From contig JAUZPL010000002.1 in NCBI GenBank assembly GCA_030705955.1, forward strand, positions 1 through 64,000: a stretch of 64,000 nt of DNA, written 5' to 3'. This stretch comes from Bacillota bacterium. Its GTDB lineage: Bacteria; Bacillota; Bacilli; Bacillales; Cytobacillaceae. The position numbers were made by a program, and so were the translations under genes. This document shows, piece by piece, positions 34,261-42,363 of the stretch. The first letter of the stretch is position 1. Each line of letters opens with the position of its first letter. Below the pieces are notes generated by a model. That model made no database searches, was not told the DNA's origin, and worked only from the letters and a program-made list of their open reading frames with translations.

Positions 34261-35449
34261 CCATTTTAATTTTGAATTAACTCAATTTCCCAAAGAAATG
34301 AAATTATTACTATCTTTACTAAAAACTGAAAGAAAGGAAGAGATCCTATTTTGGAATGAAGATTGGTTTCAGAATTTTGATTGGAAACTTTTCCTGGATT
34401 TAGCTGTTCATCACCGGGTATTCCCAATCCTTTATCAAAAAGTTAAAAGTTTAGAAAATGAGCATATTCCTTCATTTGTAATTCAATTTTTACAGAAAGA
34501 ATATCAAAAAAATGTCTTTCGTATGCTTCAGTTGACAGGAGAAATGGAGGTTGTAGCAAAGTTATTTGGTTTTCATCAGATTCGTACGATCTTTTTAAAA
34601 GGACCTAACCTGGCTGCTGATCTTTACGATAATTTATCACTACGGACATCTGCAGATTTGGATGTTTTAATCCCAATAGAGAACTTGCAAAAAGCTGAAG
34701 AACTTTTATTGAATCAAGGGTATACAAAGGATGAATATATTCAAACTGTTCTAAATGATTGGAAATGGAGACACCATCATTTTACCTTTTTTCATCCGGT
34801 TAAACAGATTAAGGTAGAACTTCATTGGAGATTTAATCCGGGACCAGCTTGGGAACCAAAGTTTAATGAATTATGGAACAGGAGAAGAAGAAGTTCATTT
34901 TCAAAATATCCTATTTATATTTTAGGATTAGAAGATTTATTTTTATTTCTTGTGACCCATGGAGCACGCCATGGATGGTCAAGGCTTCGATGGTTAATGG
35001 ATATTCGCGAACTCATCAAAAAAAATATAGATTGGAATAAAACGATCCAATTATTAAAAAAAAATCACTATCTTCAAATTGGTGGGCAAGCACTCATTTT
35101 GGTATCACAGTTGTTAAATGCTGAAGTACCAAATGAAATGAAGAAATTAATAATTGAAATTCAAACAAGGCGATTGGCTTACGATGCTTTGTTTTACATA
35201 AAACAAATGGTGAATTTGCATCATTATCCTTTACCAGAAAAAGTGGCCCAGTATCATAAACGGCACTTAATTACTCTAATGTCTAAAACGCAAAAAACTT
35301 TTTTTGCCTTAAGCTTACTTTTTCCTTATCCGGAAGATGTGAAAGTTATACCATTGCCGAAGTATCTACATTTTTTATATATTCCTTTGCGCCCCATTAT
35401 ACTGATTTTAAAGAAAACAAGAAAACGTGCTGTAACTAGGAGGGTATAA
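34253..35449 (+). CDS. Nucleotidyltransferase-family protein of the lasso cluster
   Basis: A 398-residue protein of the nucleotidyltransferase family often found in Firmicutes lasso clusters. The core KGPNLAADLYDNLSLRTSADLDVLIP (split: KGPNLAADLY then RTSADLDVLI, about 116-138) carries the DxD metal motif typical of the fold. It may modify the tailoring product (for example act on the phosphorylated tail), but its reaction is not established. AAGGAGA precedes ATG 34253; the 3' end is 3 bp from the exporter. Confidence 0.82.
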   Translation: MNNHFNFELTQFPKEMKLLLSLLKTERKEEILFWNEDWFQNFDWKLFLDLAVHHRVFPILYQKVKSLENEHIPSFVIQFLQKEYQKNVFRMLQLTGEMEVVAKLFGFHQIRTIFLKGPNLAADLYDNLSLRTSADLDVLIPIENLQKAEELLLNQGYTKDEYIQTVLNDWKWRHHHFTFFHPVKQIKVELHWRFNPGPAWEPKFNELWNRRRRSSFSKYPIYILGLEDLFLFLVTHGARHGWSRLRWLMDIRELIKKNIDWNKTIQLLKKNHYLQIGGQALILVSQLLNAEVPNEMKKLIIEIQTRRLAYDALFYIKQMVNLHHYPLPEKVAQYHKRHLITLMSKTQKTFFALSLLFPYPEDVKVIPLPKYLHFLYIPLRPIILILKKTRKRAVTRRV

Positions 35450-35452
35450 ATT

Positions 35453-37252
35453 TTGGGCCAAATCTATTTTTTTATTAAGCGATTATACTCTTATTCAGGC
35501 AAAATTTTGTATTTTAACCTTCTGGGAATAGCGATTGTAAGTTTTCTTGACGGTATTGGAATCTTTTTACTCATTCCAATGTTAAGTTATAGTGGAATTA
35601 TTGACCTTAAAGTAGGGAATTCAAAGTTTTCAAGTTTATATCATTTTACTAATAATTATCCAAAAATAATTGTTTTGTGCACGATTTTATTGTTTTATAT
35701 TGCGCTAATAATTATACAAAATCTTCTTCAAAGAAATCTACAGATAAGGAATGTGAAAATTACTCATGGATTTATTCGTTTATTAAGGTTAGAAACCTAT
35801 GATTTGCTATTAAAGGTTAGATGGAGTTTTTATACAAGAGAACGAAAGGCAGATTTAATTAATGTTATGACGATGGAGCTTTCACGGGTTTGTGGAGGTA
35901 TTATTCAGTTTTTGCAGTTTCTTACTTCCTTAGTATTTACCATCATTCAAATTATTCTAGCTTTCTATTTATCTATTAAATTGACAACTTTTGTTTTATT
36001 TTCTGGTTTCGTACTTGCTTTCTTTTCTCGGAGATTCATAAAGAGGTCAAAATCATTAGGGGAAAAAACTTCTCTAATAGCCCAAGAATATTTAGCAGGA
36101 ATTACAGATCAACTTAATGGGATCAAAGAAATTAAAAGCAATACTTTAGAAGAATTTCAATTAAACTGGCTAAATGGGTTGACAAGAGGAATGGTGGAAG
36201 AACAAATTGAGTATATGGATTTAAAAACTTCATCTCAAACAACATATAAAATTGTATCAGCAAATTTAATTGCTATTTTTGTATTTATTTTTATCACGTT
36301 TTTTAAATCACAACAGACTGATTTTTTAATTGTCTTTTTAATTTTTTCACGATTATGGCCAAGATTTACAGATATTCAGTCCAGTTTAGAGCAGATAGCT
36401 ACTACCATTCCTGCTTTTAAAGCACTAACTGAGTTGCAAAGAAGGTGTAGAAAGGAACCAGAATTAACAGAAGGGTATCTTAAAGGTAAAGTCATTCCCC
36501 TTTGTCTTAAAAATAAAATAGAATGTCAAAATGTTTATTTTCGATACAATCCAAAAGAAGAAAAGTATGCCTTGCAGAATATAGACCTAGATATTCCGAT
36601 AAATTGTATGACAGCAATTGTAGGTCCATCAGGGGCTGGGAAAAGTACATTAATTGATATTTTAATGGGATTAAATATACCTGAAAAAGGAAACGTATTA
36701 ATCGACGGTATACCACTTTCAAGTGATAATTTACTTCAGCTAAGGAATTCAGTAAGTTATGTACCTCAAGATCCTTTTTTATTTAATGCTAGTATTAGGG
36801 AAAATTTATTAATGATTAGCCCTAATTCTAATGACCAACAAATTTGGGATGCATTAGAATTTTCTGCTGCTGCTGAATTTGTGTGCAAACTTCCACAGGG
36901 ATTAGATACTCTAATTGGAGATAGAGGAATAAGACTTTCTGGAGGAGAGAGGCAAAGACTTGTTCTAGCTCGAGCTATTTTAAAAAAACCAGCTATTTTA
37001 GTATTAGATGAAGCAACGAGTGCGTTAGATACTGGAAATGAGGCAAAGATACAAAGTGCACTAGAAAGATTAAAAGGAACCATGACAATTATTGTAATTG
37101 CTCACCGTCTATCAACCATTCGAAAAGCAGATCATGTTGTTGTTCTAGATCAGGGAGAAATTATACAAGAGGGACCTTTTGACCAATTAGCAAGTGAAAA
37201 AAAAGGAATGTTCAGTTATTTGTTGAGAAAACAAATAGAAGTAAGTGTCTAA
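35453..37252 (+). CDS. Lasso peptide ABC exporter (TMD-NBD fusion)
   Basis: A 599-residue half-transporter expected to homodimerise and export the mature peptide, giving self-immunity. TM domain about 1-320 (six helices), NBD about 350-595: Walker A GPSGAGKST (about 391-399), Q-loop VPQDPFLF, signature LSGGERQRL (near 496), Walker B ILVLDEATSALD and H-loop IAHRLST. No peptidase C39 domain, consistent with a separate B2 protease. TTG 35453 with AGGAGGG. No clear terminator separates it from the eps promoter. Confidence 0.93.
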   Translation: MGQIYFFIKRLYSYSGKILYFNLLGIAIVSFLDGIGIFLLIPMLSYSGIIDLKVGNSKFSSLYHFTNNYPKIIVLCTILLFYIALIIIQNLLQRNLQIRNVKITHGFIRLLRLETYDLLLKVRWSFYTRERKADLINVMTMELSRVCGGIIQFLQFLTSLVFTIIQIILAFYLSIKLTTFVLFSGFVLAFFSRRFIKRSKSLGEKTSLIAQEYLAGITDQLNGIKEIKSNTLEEFQLNWLNGLTRGMVEEQIEYMDLKTSSQTTYKIVSANLIAIFVFIFITFFKSQQTDFLIVFLIFSRLWPRFTDIQSSLEQIATTIPAFKALTELQRRCRKEPELTEGYLKGKVIPLCLKNKIECQNVYFRYNPKEEKYALQNIDLDIPINCMTAIVGPSGAGKSTLIDILMGLNIPEKGNVLIDGIPLSSDNLLQLRNSVSYVPQDPFLFNASIRENLLMISPNSNDQQIWDALEFSAAAEFVCKLPQGLDTLIGDRGIRLSGGERQRLVLARAILKKPAILVLDEATSALDTGNEAKIQSALERLKGTMTIIVIAHRLSTIRKADHVVVLDQGEIIQEGPFDQLASEKKGMFSYLLRKQIEVSV

Positions 37253-37298
37253 AGAATTTGCAACACCGCTGAAATATCAAAAAATTGAGAATACTTTG

Positions 37299-37327
37299 TT
37301 GACATGTTCTATATAAAGAACTAATAT
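37299..37327 (+). promoter_or_regulatory. eps promoter with SinR-type operator filling the spacer
   Basis: TTGACA at 37299-37304 and TAATAT at 37322-37327 are 17 nt apart (TATAAT at 37325 is an alternative -10). The spacer holds GTTCTATATAAAGAAC at 37306-37321, a 16-bp SinR-type inverted repeat with one departure. A repressor bound there would exclude RNA polymerase. Confidence 0.8.
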
Positions 37328-37414
37328 AATAAATATATATAGGACTTTCCTATGTTTCAAATGAATTTTAAAGAATGTATAAAAAGAATGGGTATCAAAA
37401 TATTTTTTTTGACC

Positions 37415-37440
37415 AAATTGTTCTTTATTTAGAACAATTT
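37415..37440. promoter_or_regulatory. SinR-type operator, eps site 2
   Basis: AAATTGTTCT and AGAACAATTT form perfect 10-bp arms around TTATTT; the central 16 bp (37420-37435) match the SinR-type palindrome. It sits just before the ribosome binding site of the first eps gene. Confidence 0.7.
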
Positions 37441-37465
37441 AATATCTTCGGAAAAGGTGGTAAAA

Positions 37466-38200
37466 ATGAATCGTTTAAATCAGAGCAGTGGTTTTGACAA
37501 AAGAAAAGCAAAAGAAATCAATCTAAAGGAATTATTTAGAGTCATTAAAAAACGTTTCTGGATATTATTTGTATTTACAATTCTTTTTACAGCAGCAGGT
37601 ATTTTATATGCTCAATCCTCAACTACTAAATACTATCAAACCTCTTCACGGGTTATCATAGGTGCCAATGAAGAATCTAGAAAGACACTGCAAGTGATTG
37701 TAACGGACTCTACCATTTTGGATAAAGTCGTTAATAAGCTTCATTTAACACAATCTGCTGAGGAATTAGCAGGTGAAATAACGGTGGCTAGTATTGATAG
37801 TTCCCAGGTAGTAAGCATTAGTGTTGTTGACTCAAATCCAAAAAGAGCAGCAGATATTGCTAATACGACAGCAGAGGTTTTTAAAGATCAGGTCCCTAAA
37901 ATTGTTGGTAATGATTATATTCGAATCTTGTCAGATGCAAAGATAAACCTAATGCCAATTAACAAAAACCCAAATAATAAAATCATTGTTTTTCTCGTTG
38001 CAGGAATAATAGTTGGAATAGGATTTGTGTTTTTACTAGATTCATTGGATGATTCGATACAGTCTGAAAGTGAAATTGAGTTATTGCTAAACATTCCCGT
38101 TTTAGGGAAGGTCTCCAAGGTCAATAAAAAGAATGTCAAAAGGAAAAGAAACGTACCAATTAAATTAGAAGTCAGGGGTGAAACCAATGGCTATAAGTAG
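37466..38200 (+). CDS. Wzz-type chain-length regulator (EpsA/YveK-like)
   Basis: A 244-residue polysaccharide co-polymerase that sets exopolysaccharide length and activates the cognate tyrosine kinase. N-terminal TM (about residues 29-50, after an INLKELFRVIKKRFW juxtamembrane helix) and C-terminal TM (about 170-190) bracket an extracytoplasmic domain. The proline-rich Wzz end reads MPINKNPNNKIIVFL. ATG 37466 is chosen with AAAAGGTGG; an in-frame GTG at 37457 lies inside that site. First gene of the eps-type operon. Confidence 0.9.
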   Translation: MNRLNQSSGFDKRKAKEINLKELFRVIKKRFWILFVFTILFTAAGILYAQSSTTKYYQTSSRVIIGANEESRKTLQVIVTDSTILDKVVNKLHLTQSAEELAGEITVASIDSSQVVSISVVDSNPKRAADIANTTAEVFKDQVPKIVGNDYIRILSDAKINLMPINKNPNNKIIVFLVAGIIVGIGFVFLLDSLDDSIQSESEIELLLNIPVLGKVSKVNKKNVKRKRNVPIKLEVRGETNGYK

Positions 38201-38831
38201 AAGTAAAAAAAAGAACGAAACTTTGGTAACCCACATCTATCCTGATTCCCTAATTTCGGAACAGTATAGAATGATTCAAGCAAACATCAAATTTTCTATG
38301 TTTGATAAAAAAAGTGGTATTTTCTTGATTACTTCACCTAGTGTAGGGGAGGGAAAATCCACAATGGCGGCCAACCTTGCTATTTCCATAGCACAACAAA
38401 AGGAAAAGGTACTGTTAATAGATGCCAACTTAAGAAATCCAATCCTGCATTCCCTTTTTAAAATTTCAAACTCATGTGGATTAACTGATGTTTTATTAGG
38501 TAAAGCTACTTTTGATGAAGCGATTCACCATACTGAAATTGGAAGGTTGGATGTTTTAACAAGTGGACCTATTCTATATAATCCTGTTGAATTGCTAAAC
38601 TCGAAAGTAATGCAGGGATTAGTAAAAACGGTCTGTCAGAGATATGATGTTGTTCTTATAGACTCACACTCAGTAATAGAGCTAACTGATACTAAGCTTT
38701 TAGCAAATCAATGTGATGGGGTTATTATGGTTATAAAACGCGGGAAAACTACTCGTGAAAAAGCTGTAGAGGCTCAAAAGGAATTAGAATTTTCAAAAGC
38801 TAAGCTTGTGGGAGTTATCTTTAATGAATAA
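38187..38831 (+). CDS. BY-kinase-like protein (EpsB/CpsD type) without Tyr tail
   Basis: A 214-residue MinD-like P-loop protein of the bacterial tyrosine kinase family, partner of the upstream Wzz protein. Walker A SPSVGEGKSTMAANLA (about 47-62), Walker A' VLLIDANLRNP (about 75-85) and Walker B VVLIDSHS. Two oddities: the usual Walker B DTPP is DSHS, and the protein stops at VGVIFNE without the C-terminal Tyr cluster that is autophosphorylated in EpsB/YwqD/CapB. ATG 38187 with AGGGGTGA; overlaps the wzz gene by 14 bp. Confidence 0.88.
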   Translation: MAISRSKKKNETLVTHIYPDSLISEQYRMIQANIKFSMFDKKSGIFLITSPSVGEGKSTMAANLAISIAQQKEKVLLIDANLRNPILHSLFKISNSCGLTDVLLGKATFDEAIHHTEIGRLDVLTSGPILYNPVELLNSKVMQGLVKTVCQRYDVVLIDSHSVIELTDTKLLANQCDGVIMVIKRGKTTREKAVEAQKELEFSKAKLVGVIFNE

Positions 38832-38866
38832 GAAGCACTAATAATGAATATTTTTTTGCTTAATTA

Positions 38867-38882
38867 GTTCTTTATTAAGAAC
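38867..38882. promoter_or_regulatory. SinR-type operator between the second and third eps genes
   Basis: GTTCTTTATTAAGAAC, a 16-bp inverted repeat matching the operators upstream of the lasso and eps operons with one departure. It lies 36 nt after the kinase stop and just before the candidate EAR element, so an internal promoter or roadblock is possible. Confidence 0.6.
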
Positions 38883-38900
38883 AAATTTGTTTGTTTTATG

Positions 38901-39016
38901 TTTGGTGATATCTCCTTGCCATTATCTATGGAGGTACTCGGTCATGCTGTGGGTATAAATGGACCTTAGACGCTCGTCGTCGTGAGTGTGATGTGAGGGT
39001 GGGTTAGATGCCCAAT
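38901..39016 (+). ncRNA. Candidate EAR (eps-associated RNA, epsC motif) antitermination element
   Basis: The 281-bp gap between the second and third eps genes contains a GC-richer structured stretch. Recognisable pieces are TCTCC...GGAGG pairing, GTACTCGGTCATGCTG, GGGTATAAATGGACCTTAGA, a small ACGCTC/GAGTGT hairpin and a terminal GGGTTAGATGCCC. In B. subtilis the EAR element sits in the same place (between epsB and epsC) and lets RNA polymerase read through terminators in the long eps operon. The assignment rests on position and on remembered motif resemblance; a covariance search would settle it. Confidence 0.72.
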
Positions 39017-39112
39017 TTTATTAAAAATAATGCTTATGTGTTTTTAGAAAAGAACTTATAAGCATTAATTTTAATGAGTGTATCTAATGAAACAATAAAG
39101 GGGTGATTGAAC

Positions 39113-40264
39113 ATGGTTAATAAAATTCTATTCTGTGCAACGGTTGATTCCCATTTTAAGGCATTTCATATCCCGTATTTAAGGTGGTTTAAAGAAAAAG
39201 GTTGGGAAGTTCATTTGGCTGCATCAGGAAACCTTGAACTGCCATATGTGGATAAAAAATTTACGATTCCAATTCAAAGATCCCCCTTTCATAAAATGAA
39301 CTTTTCAGCATTTAAAAACTTAAAGTCTATCATTGATGAAAACCAGTATAAAATGATTCATTGTCATACACCAATGGGTGGAGTACTTACAAGACTAGCT
39401 GCTAAAGAGGCAAGAAAGAATGTGACAAAGGTGCTTTATACCGCGCATGGATTTCATTTTTGTAAAGGGGCTCCATTTATAAATTGGCTGATATATTATC
39501 CGATTGAAAAAATTCTATCAAATTATACGGATTGTTTAATAACTATTAATAAGGAGGACTTCCATCTTGCTACTGCACACAAATTTAAAGCAAAATCAAT
39601 TAAACAAATTCATGGTGTTGGGGTAGATACGGAAACGTTTAAACCATTAAAAAAGATAGAACAGCAAGAATTAAGAAAATCATTAGGTTATAAACCTAAT
39701 GATTTTCTATTGTTTTATGCCGCTGAATTTAATAAAAACAAAAATCAACAGCTTTTAATTAAAGCATTGTCCCTTTTAAAGGACGAAATTCCTAATGCTA
39801 AACTTTTACTGGCAGGCAGTGGTCCATTATTACAGGAATGCAAAATGCTTGCATCAAAACTGAGAATTAGTGGGATGGTAGATTTTTTAGGTTATCAAGA
39901 TAATATTGAATTTTTTTTAAAAGTAAGTGACATTGCTGTTGGCTCAAGTTTGAGGGAAGGACTTCCAGTCAATATTATGGAAGCCATGTCATGTGAATTG
40001 CCAGTAATCGCAACAAATAACAGAGGACATAGAGAGTTAATCAAACATAATAAAACAGGATGGATTGTGGAACAAAATGCCGAAGACTTTGCATATAAAA
40101 TCAAAATTTTGGCTAAAGACCGGGATTTAAGGTTTGAATTTGGAGAGAATGGCAGAAGAGTAATATTGGCATGGTACAGCATACAAAAGGTACTTGAAGA
40201 AAAAAAGATAATTTATAAATCATACATGGGTGAAATGGAGGATATTTTGTGGGGAATCCATTAA
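39113..40264 (+). CDS. GT4 glycosyltransferase, EpsD-like
   Basis: A 383-residue GT-B glycosyltransferase of family 4. The N-terminal half resembles EpsD (ILFCATVDSHFKAFHIPYLRWFKE-type start; HCHTPMGGVLTRLAAKEA; YTAHGFHFCKGAPFINW). The donor half carries SSLREGLPVNIMEAMSC (near 283-300), the EX7E-type nucleotide-sugar site. ATG 39113 is favoured over TTG 39107 by spacing from AAAGGGGTGAT. First gene after the EAR candidate. B. subtilis has epsC (dehydratase) here; that gene is absent. Confidence 0.88.
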   Translation: MVNKILFCATVDSHFKAFHIPYLRWFKEKGWEVHLAASGNLELPYVDKKFTIPIQRSPFHKMNFSAFKNLKSIIDENQYKMIHCHTPMGGVLTRLAAKEARKNVTKVLYTAHGFHFCKGAPFINWLIYYPIEKILSNYTDCLITINKEDFHLATAHKFKAKSIKQIHGVGVDTETFKPLKKIEQQELRKSLGYKPNDFLLFYAAEFNKNKNQQLLIKALSLLKDEIPNAKLLLAGSGPLLQECKMLASKLRISGMVDFLGYQDNIEFFLKVSDIAVGSSLREGLPVNIMEAMSCELPVIATNNRGHRELIKHNKTGWIVEQNAEDFAYKIKILAKDRDLRFEFGENGRRVILAWYSIQKVLEEKKIIYKSYMGEMEDILWGIH

Positions 40265-41358
40265 GAATATTGCATGTTGTTGTCAATATGAATCGTGGTG
40301 GTGCTGAAACTTTAATTATGAATTTATATAGAAATATTGATAGAACAAAAATTCAGTTTGATTTCTTAACTTGTAAAAAGGGAGATTTTGATCAGGAAAT
40401 TAATCGGCTGGGTGGAAAAGTTTATCGGATCCCCTATGTAACTGATATTGGTCATTTTCAGTACTTAAAAAGATTAAACGAATTCTTTTTAATCAATAAT
40501 CACTATAAAATTGTTCATTCACATATGGACCGAATGAGTGGATTTGTACTTTGGGCAGCTAAAAAGGCGGGTATTTCCCATCGGATTTCTCACAGTCATA
40601 ATACAAGCAGTGAAGGTGGATTAGCAGTTAGAACCTATAAATGGTTTGCAGGCCAATTCATTATACCAAATGCCACAAATTTATTTGCATGCTCAAGTGA
40701 TGCTGCTAAATGGTTATTTAAAGAAAGATCGAATTCGTCCATCATTTTGAAAAATGGAATTGAAAGCAATAGGTTTGAATTTTCTCAAGGCATAAGGAAT
40801 CAGGTAAGAGATGAATTACAGCTTAGTCCTCATACTTTTGTGGTTGGGCATGTAGGAAGATTTAATGTACAAAAGAATCACTCCTTTCTCCTTGATATCT
40901 TTGCTGATTTTCATAGGAAGCATAGTGATTCCATTCTGCTATTGATAGGGGATGGGGAATTAAAAAGAGAAATAGAAAAAAAAATAAGGAATTTGAATTT
41001 AGTAGGAAGGGTGAAGTTACTTGGTGTAAGGGAGGATATCTATAAGATTCTTCAGGCAATGGATGTATTTGTCTTTCCATCCATACATGAGGGTTTACCG
41101 GTTTCTCTTATTGAAGCTCAAGGTGCGGGATTGCCTTGTATCATATCTGACAAAATTTCTTCTGAAGCAGATTTAGGGATGGGCTTAGTTCAATATTTTT
41201 CTTTAGGGGATAAAAATAATTGGGTTTCTAAATTAACTAAAATAGCTTCAAAACATATAGATCGTTTAAGTGTTTCCCACTTATTAGCAAAAAGAGGTTT
41301 TGACATAAGAGAAGCAGCAAATTATTTGGAGCAATTTTATTCTAAGATAACGGGGTGA
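40249..41358 (+). CDS. GT4 glycosyltransferase, EpsF-like
   Basis: A 369-residue GT-B enzyme. It begins RILHVVVNMNRGGAETLIMNLYRNIDRTKIQFDFLT, strongly EpsF-like, with HSHMDRMSGF and SHSHNT segments and the donor site FPSIHEGLPVSLIEAQGAG (about 276-294). GTG 40249 has GGAGG 8 nt upstream and overlaps the previous stop by 16 bp, indicating translational coupling. Adds one sugar to the lipid-linked repeat unit at the cytoplasmic face; specificity unknown. Confidence 0.88.
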   Translation: MGNPLRILHVVVNMNRGGAETLIMNLYRNIDRTKIQFDFLTCKKGDFDQEINRLGGKVYRIPYVTDIGHFQYLKRLNEFFLINNHYKIVHSHMDRMSGFVLWAAKKAGISHRISHSHNTSSEGGLAVRTYKWFAGQFIIPNATNLFACSSDAAKWLFKERSNSSIILKNGIESNRFEFSQGIRNQVRDELQLSPHTFVVGHVGRFNVQKNHSFLLDIFADFHRKHSDSILLLIGDGELKREIEKKIRNLNLVGRVKLLGVREDIYKILQAMDVFVFPSIHEGLPVSLIEAQGAGLPCIISDKISSEADLGMGLVQYFSLGDKNNWVSKLTKIASKHIDRLSVSHLLAKRGFDIREAANYLEQFYSKITG

Positions 41359-41364
41359 AAACTT

Positions 41365-42257
41365 TTGAAACGATTAACTATTTTTACTCCAACATTTAAT
41401 CGAGCATATTGTTTGGAAAATGCTATCAAAGTTTGGTACGTCAAACATGCCAAGATTTTATCTGGTTGGTGATTGATGACGGTTCAATAGATGAAACTAT
41501 GAAGTTGGTCCAGGATTGGATAAAAGAGCAAAAGGTAGATCTTCAATATGTTTGGCAGGAAAACCAAGGAATGCATGGTGCTCATAATACTGCTTATAAA
41601 CTTATTCAAACTGAATTAAATGTGTGTATAGATTCAGATGATTACATGCCTGATGATGCCGTGGAAAAAATAGTAGCCTTTTGGAAAAAGTATGGAGAAA
41701 AAAATGTTAGTGGATTAATTGCCCTTGATGCATATGCAAATGATCAAATAATAGGAACGAAGCTGCCTGAAACCTTACAAACCTCCACATTATTTGACTT
41801 GTACTATAAACATGGGGTTTCAGGTGATAAGAAGGTAATATATCGATCAGAGTTAACTAAGCAGTACCCATACCCTATTTTTTCAAACGAAAAATATGTG
41901 GGATTAGCTTATAAATATTACAAGCTTGATGAGCAGTACGAGATGCTATTAATGAACGAAATAGTTTGTTATGTTGAATATCTTCAAGATGGTTCCTCTA
42001 GAAATATGTTTAATCAATACAGAAAAAATCCAAAAGGATTCGCATTTTATCGGAAGGAGCTAATGGAGTTGCCATTTGCGAGTAATTCTTTTAAGTTTAG
42101 GCAGGCTATTCATTTTGTATCAAGTAGTTTAATGATAAAAAATTGGAGATTTTTAAATGAGACGCCGAATAAAGGCTTGACCACTCTAGCAATTCCATTT
42201 GGAATTCTATTAAACTTTTATATTCAGGTAAAAATTAGGATTCCTTCAAAAGTGTAG
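41365..42257 (+). pseudogene. GT2 glycosyltransferase with a 1-bp frameshift
   Basis: TTG 41365, preceded by GGGGTGA, begins MKRLTIFTPTFNRAYCL, a normal GT2 start, but this frame stops soon after (ILSGW). The rest of the enzyme (GKCYQSLVRQTCQDFIWLV, IDDGSIDET, CIDSDDYMPDD) continues in another frame to 42257. One extra G in the TTGG-AAAA stretch near 41413-41420 would restore a continuous 297-residue protein. Either the gene is inactive or the base is a sequencing error. A product starting at internal TTG 41409 would lack the first nucleotide-binding strand. Confidence 0.85.
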
Positions 42258-42363
42258 TTGTCTTTTAATAGTGAAAAATTAGGTAAATTCCATCTACTTT
42301 TTCGAAAAATTAGCTAACGTTAATAATGTGCCTAGATGCAGTCTTAATGAAAGGAATCGTCAA

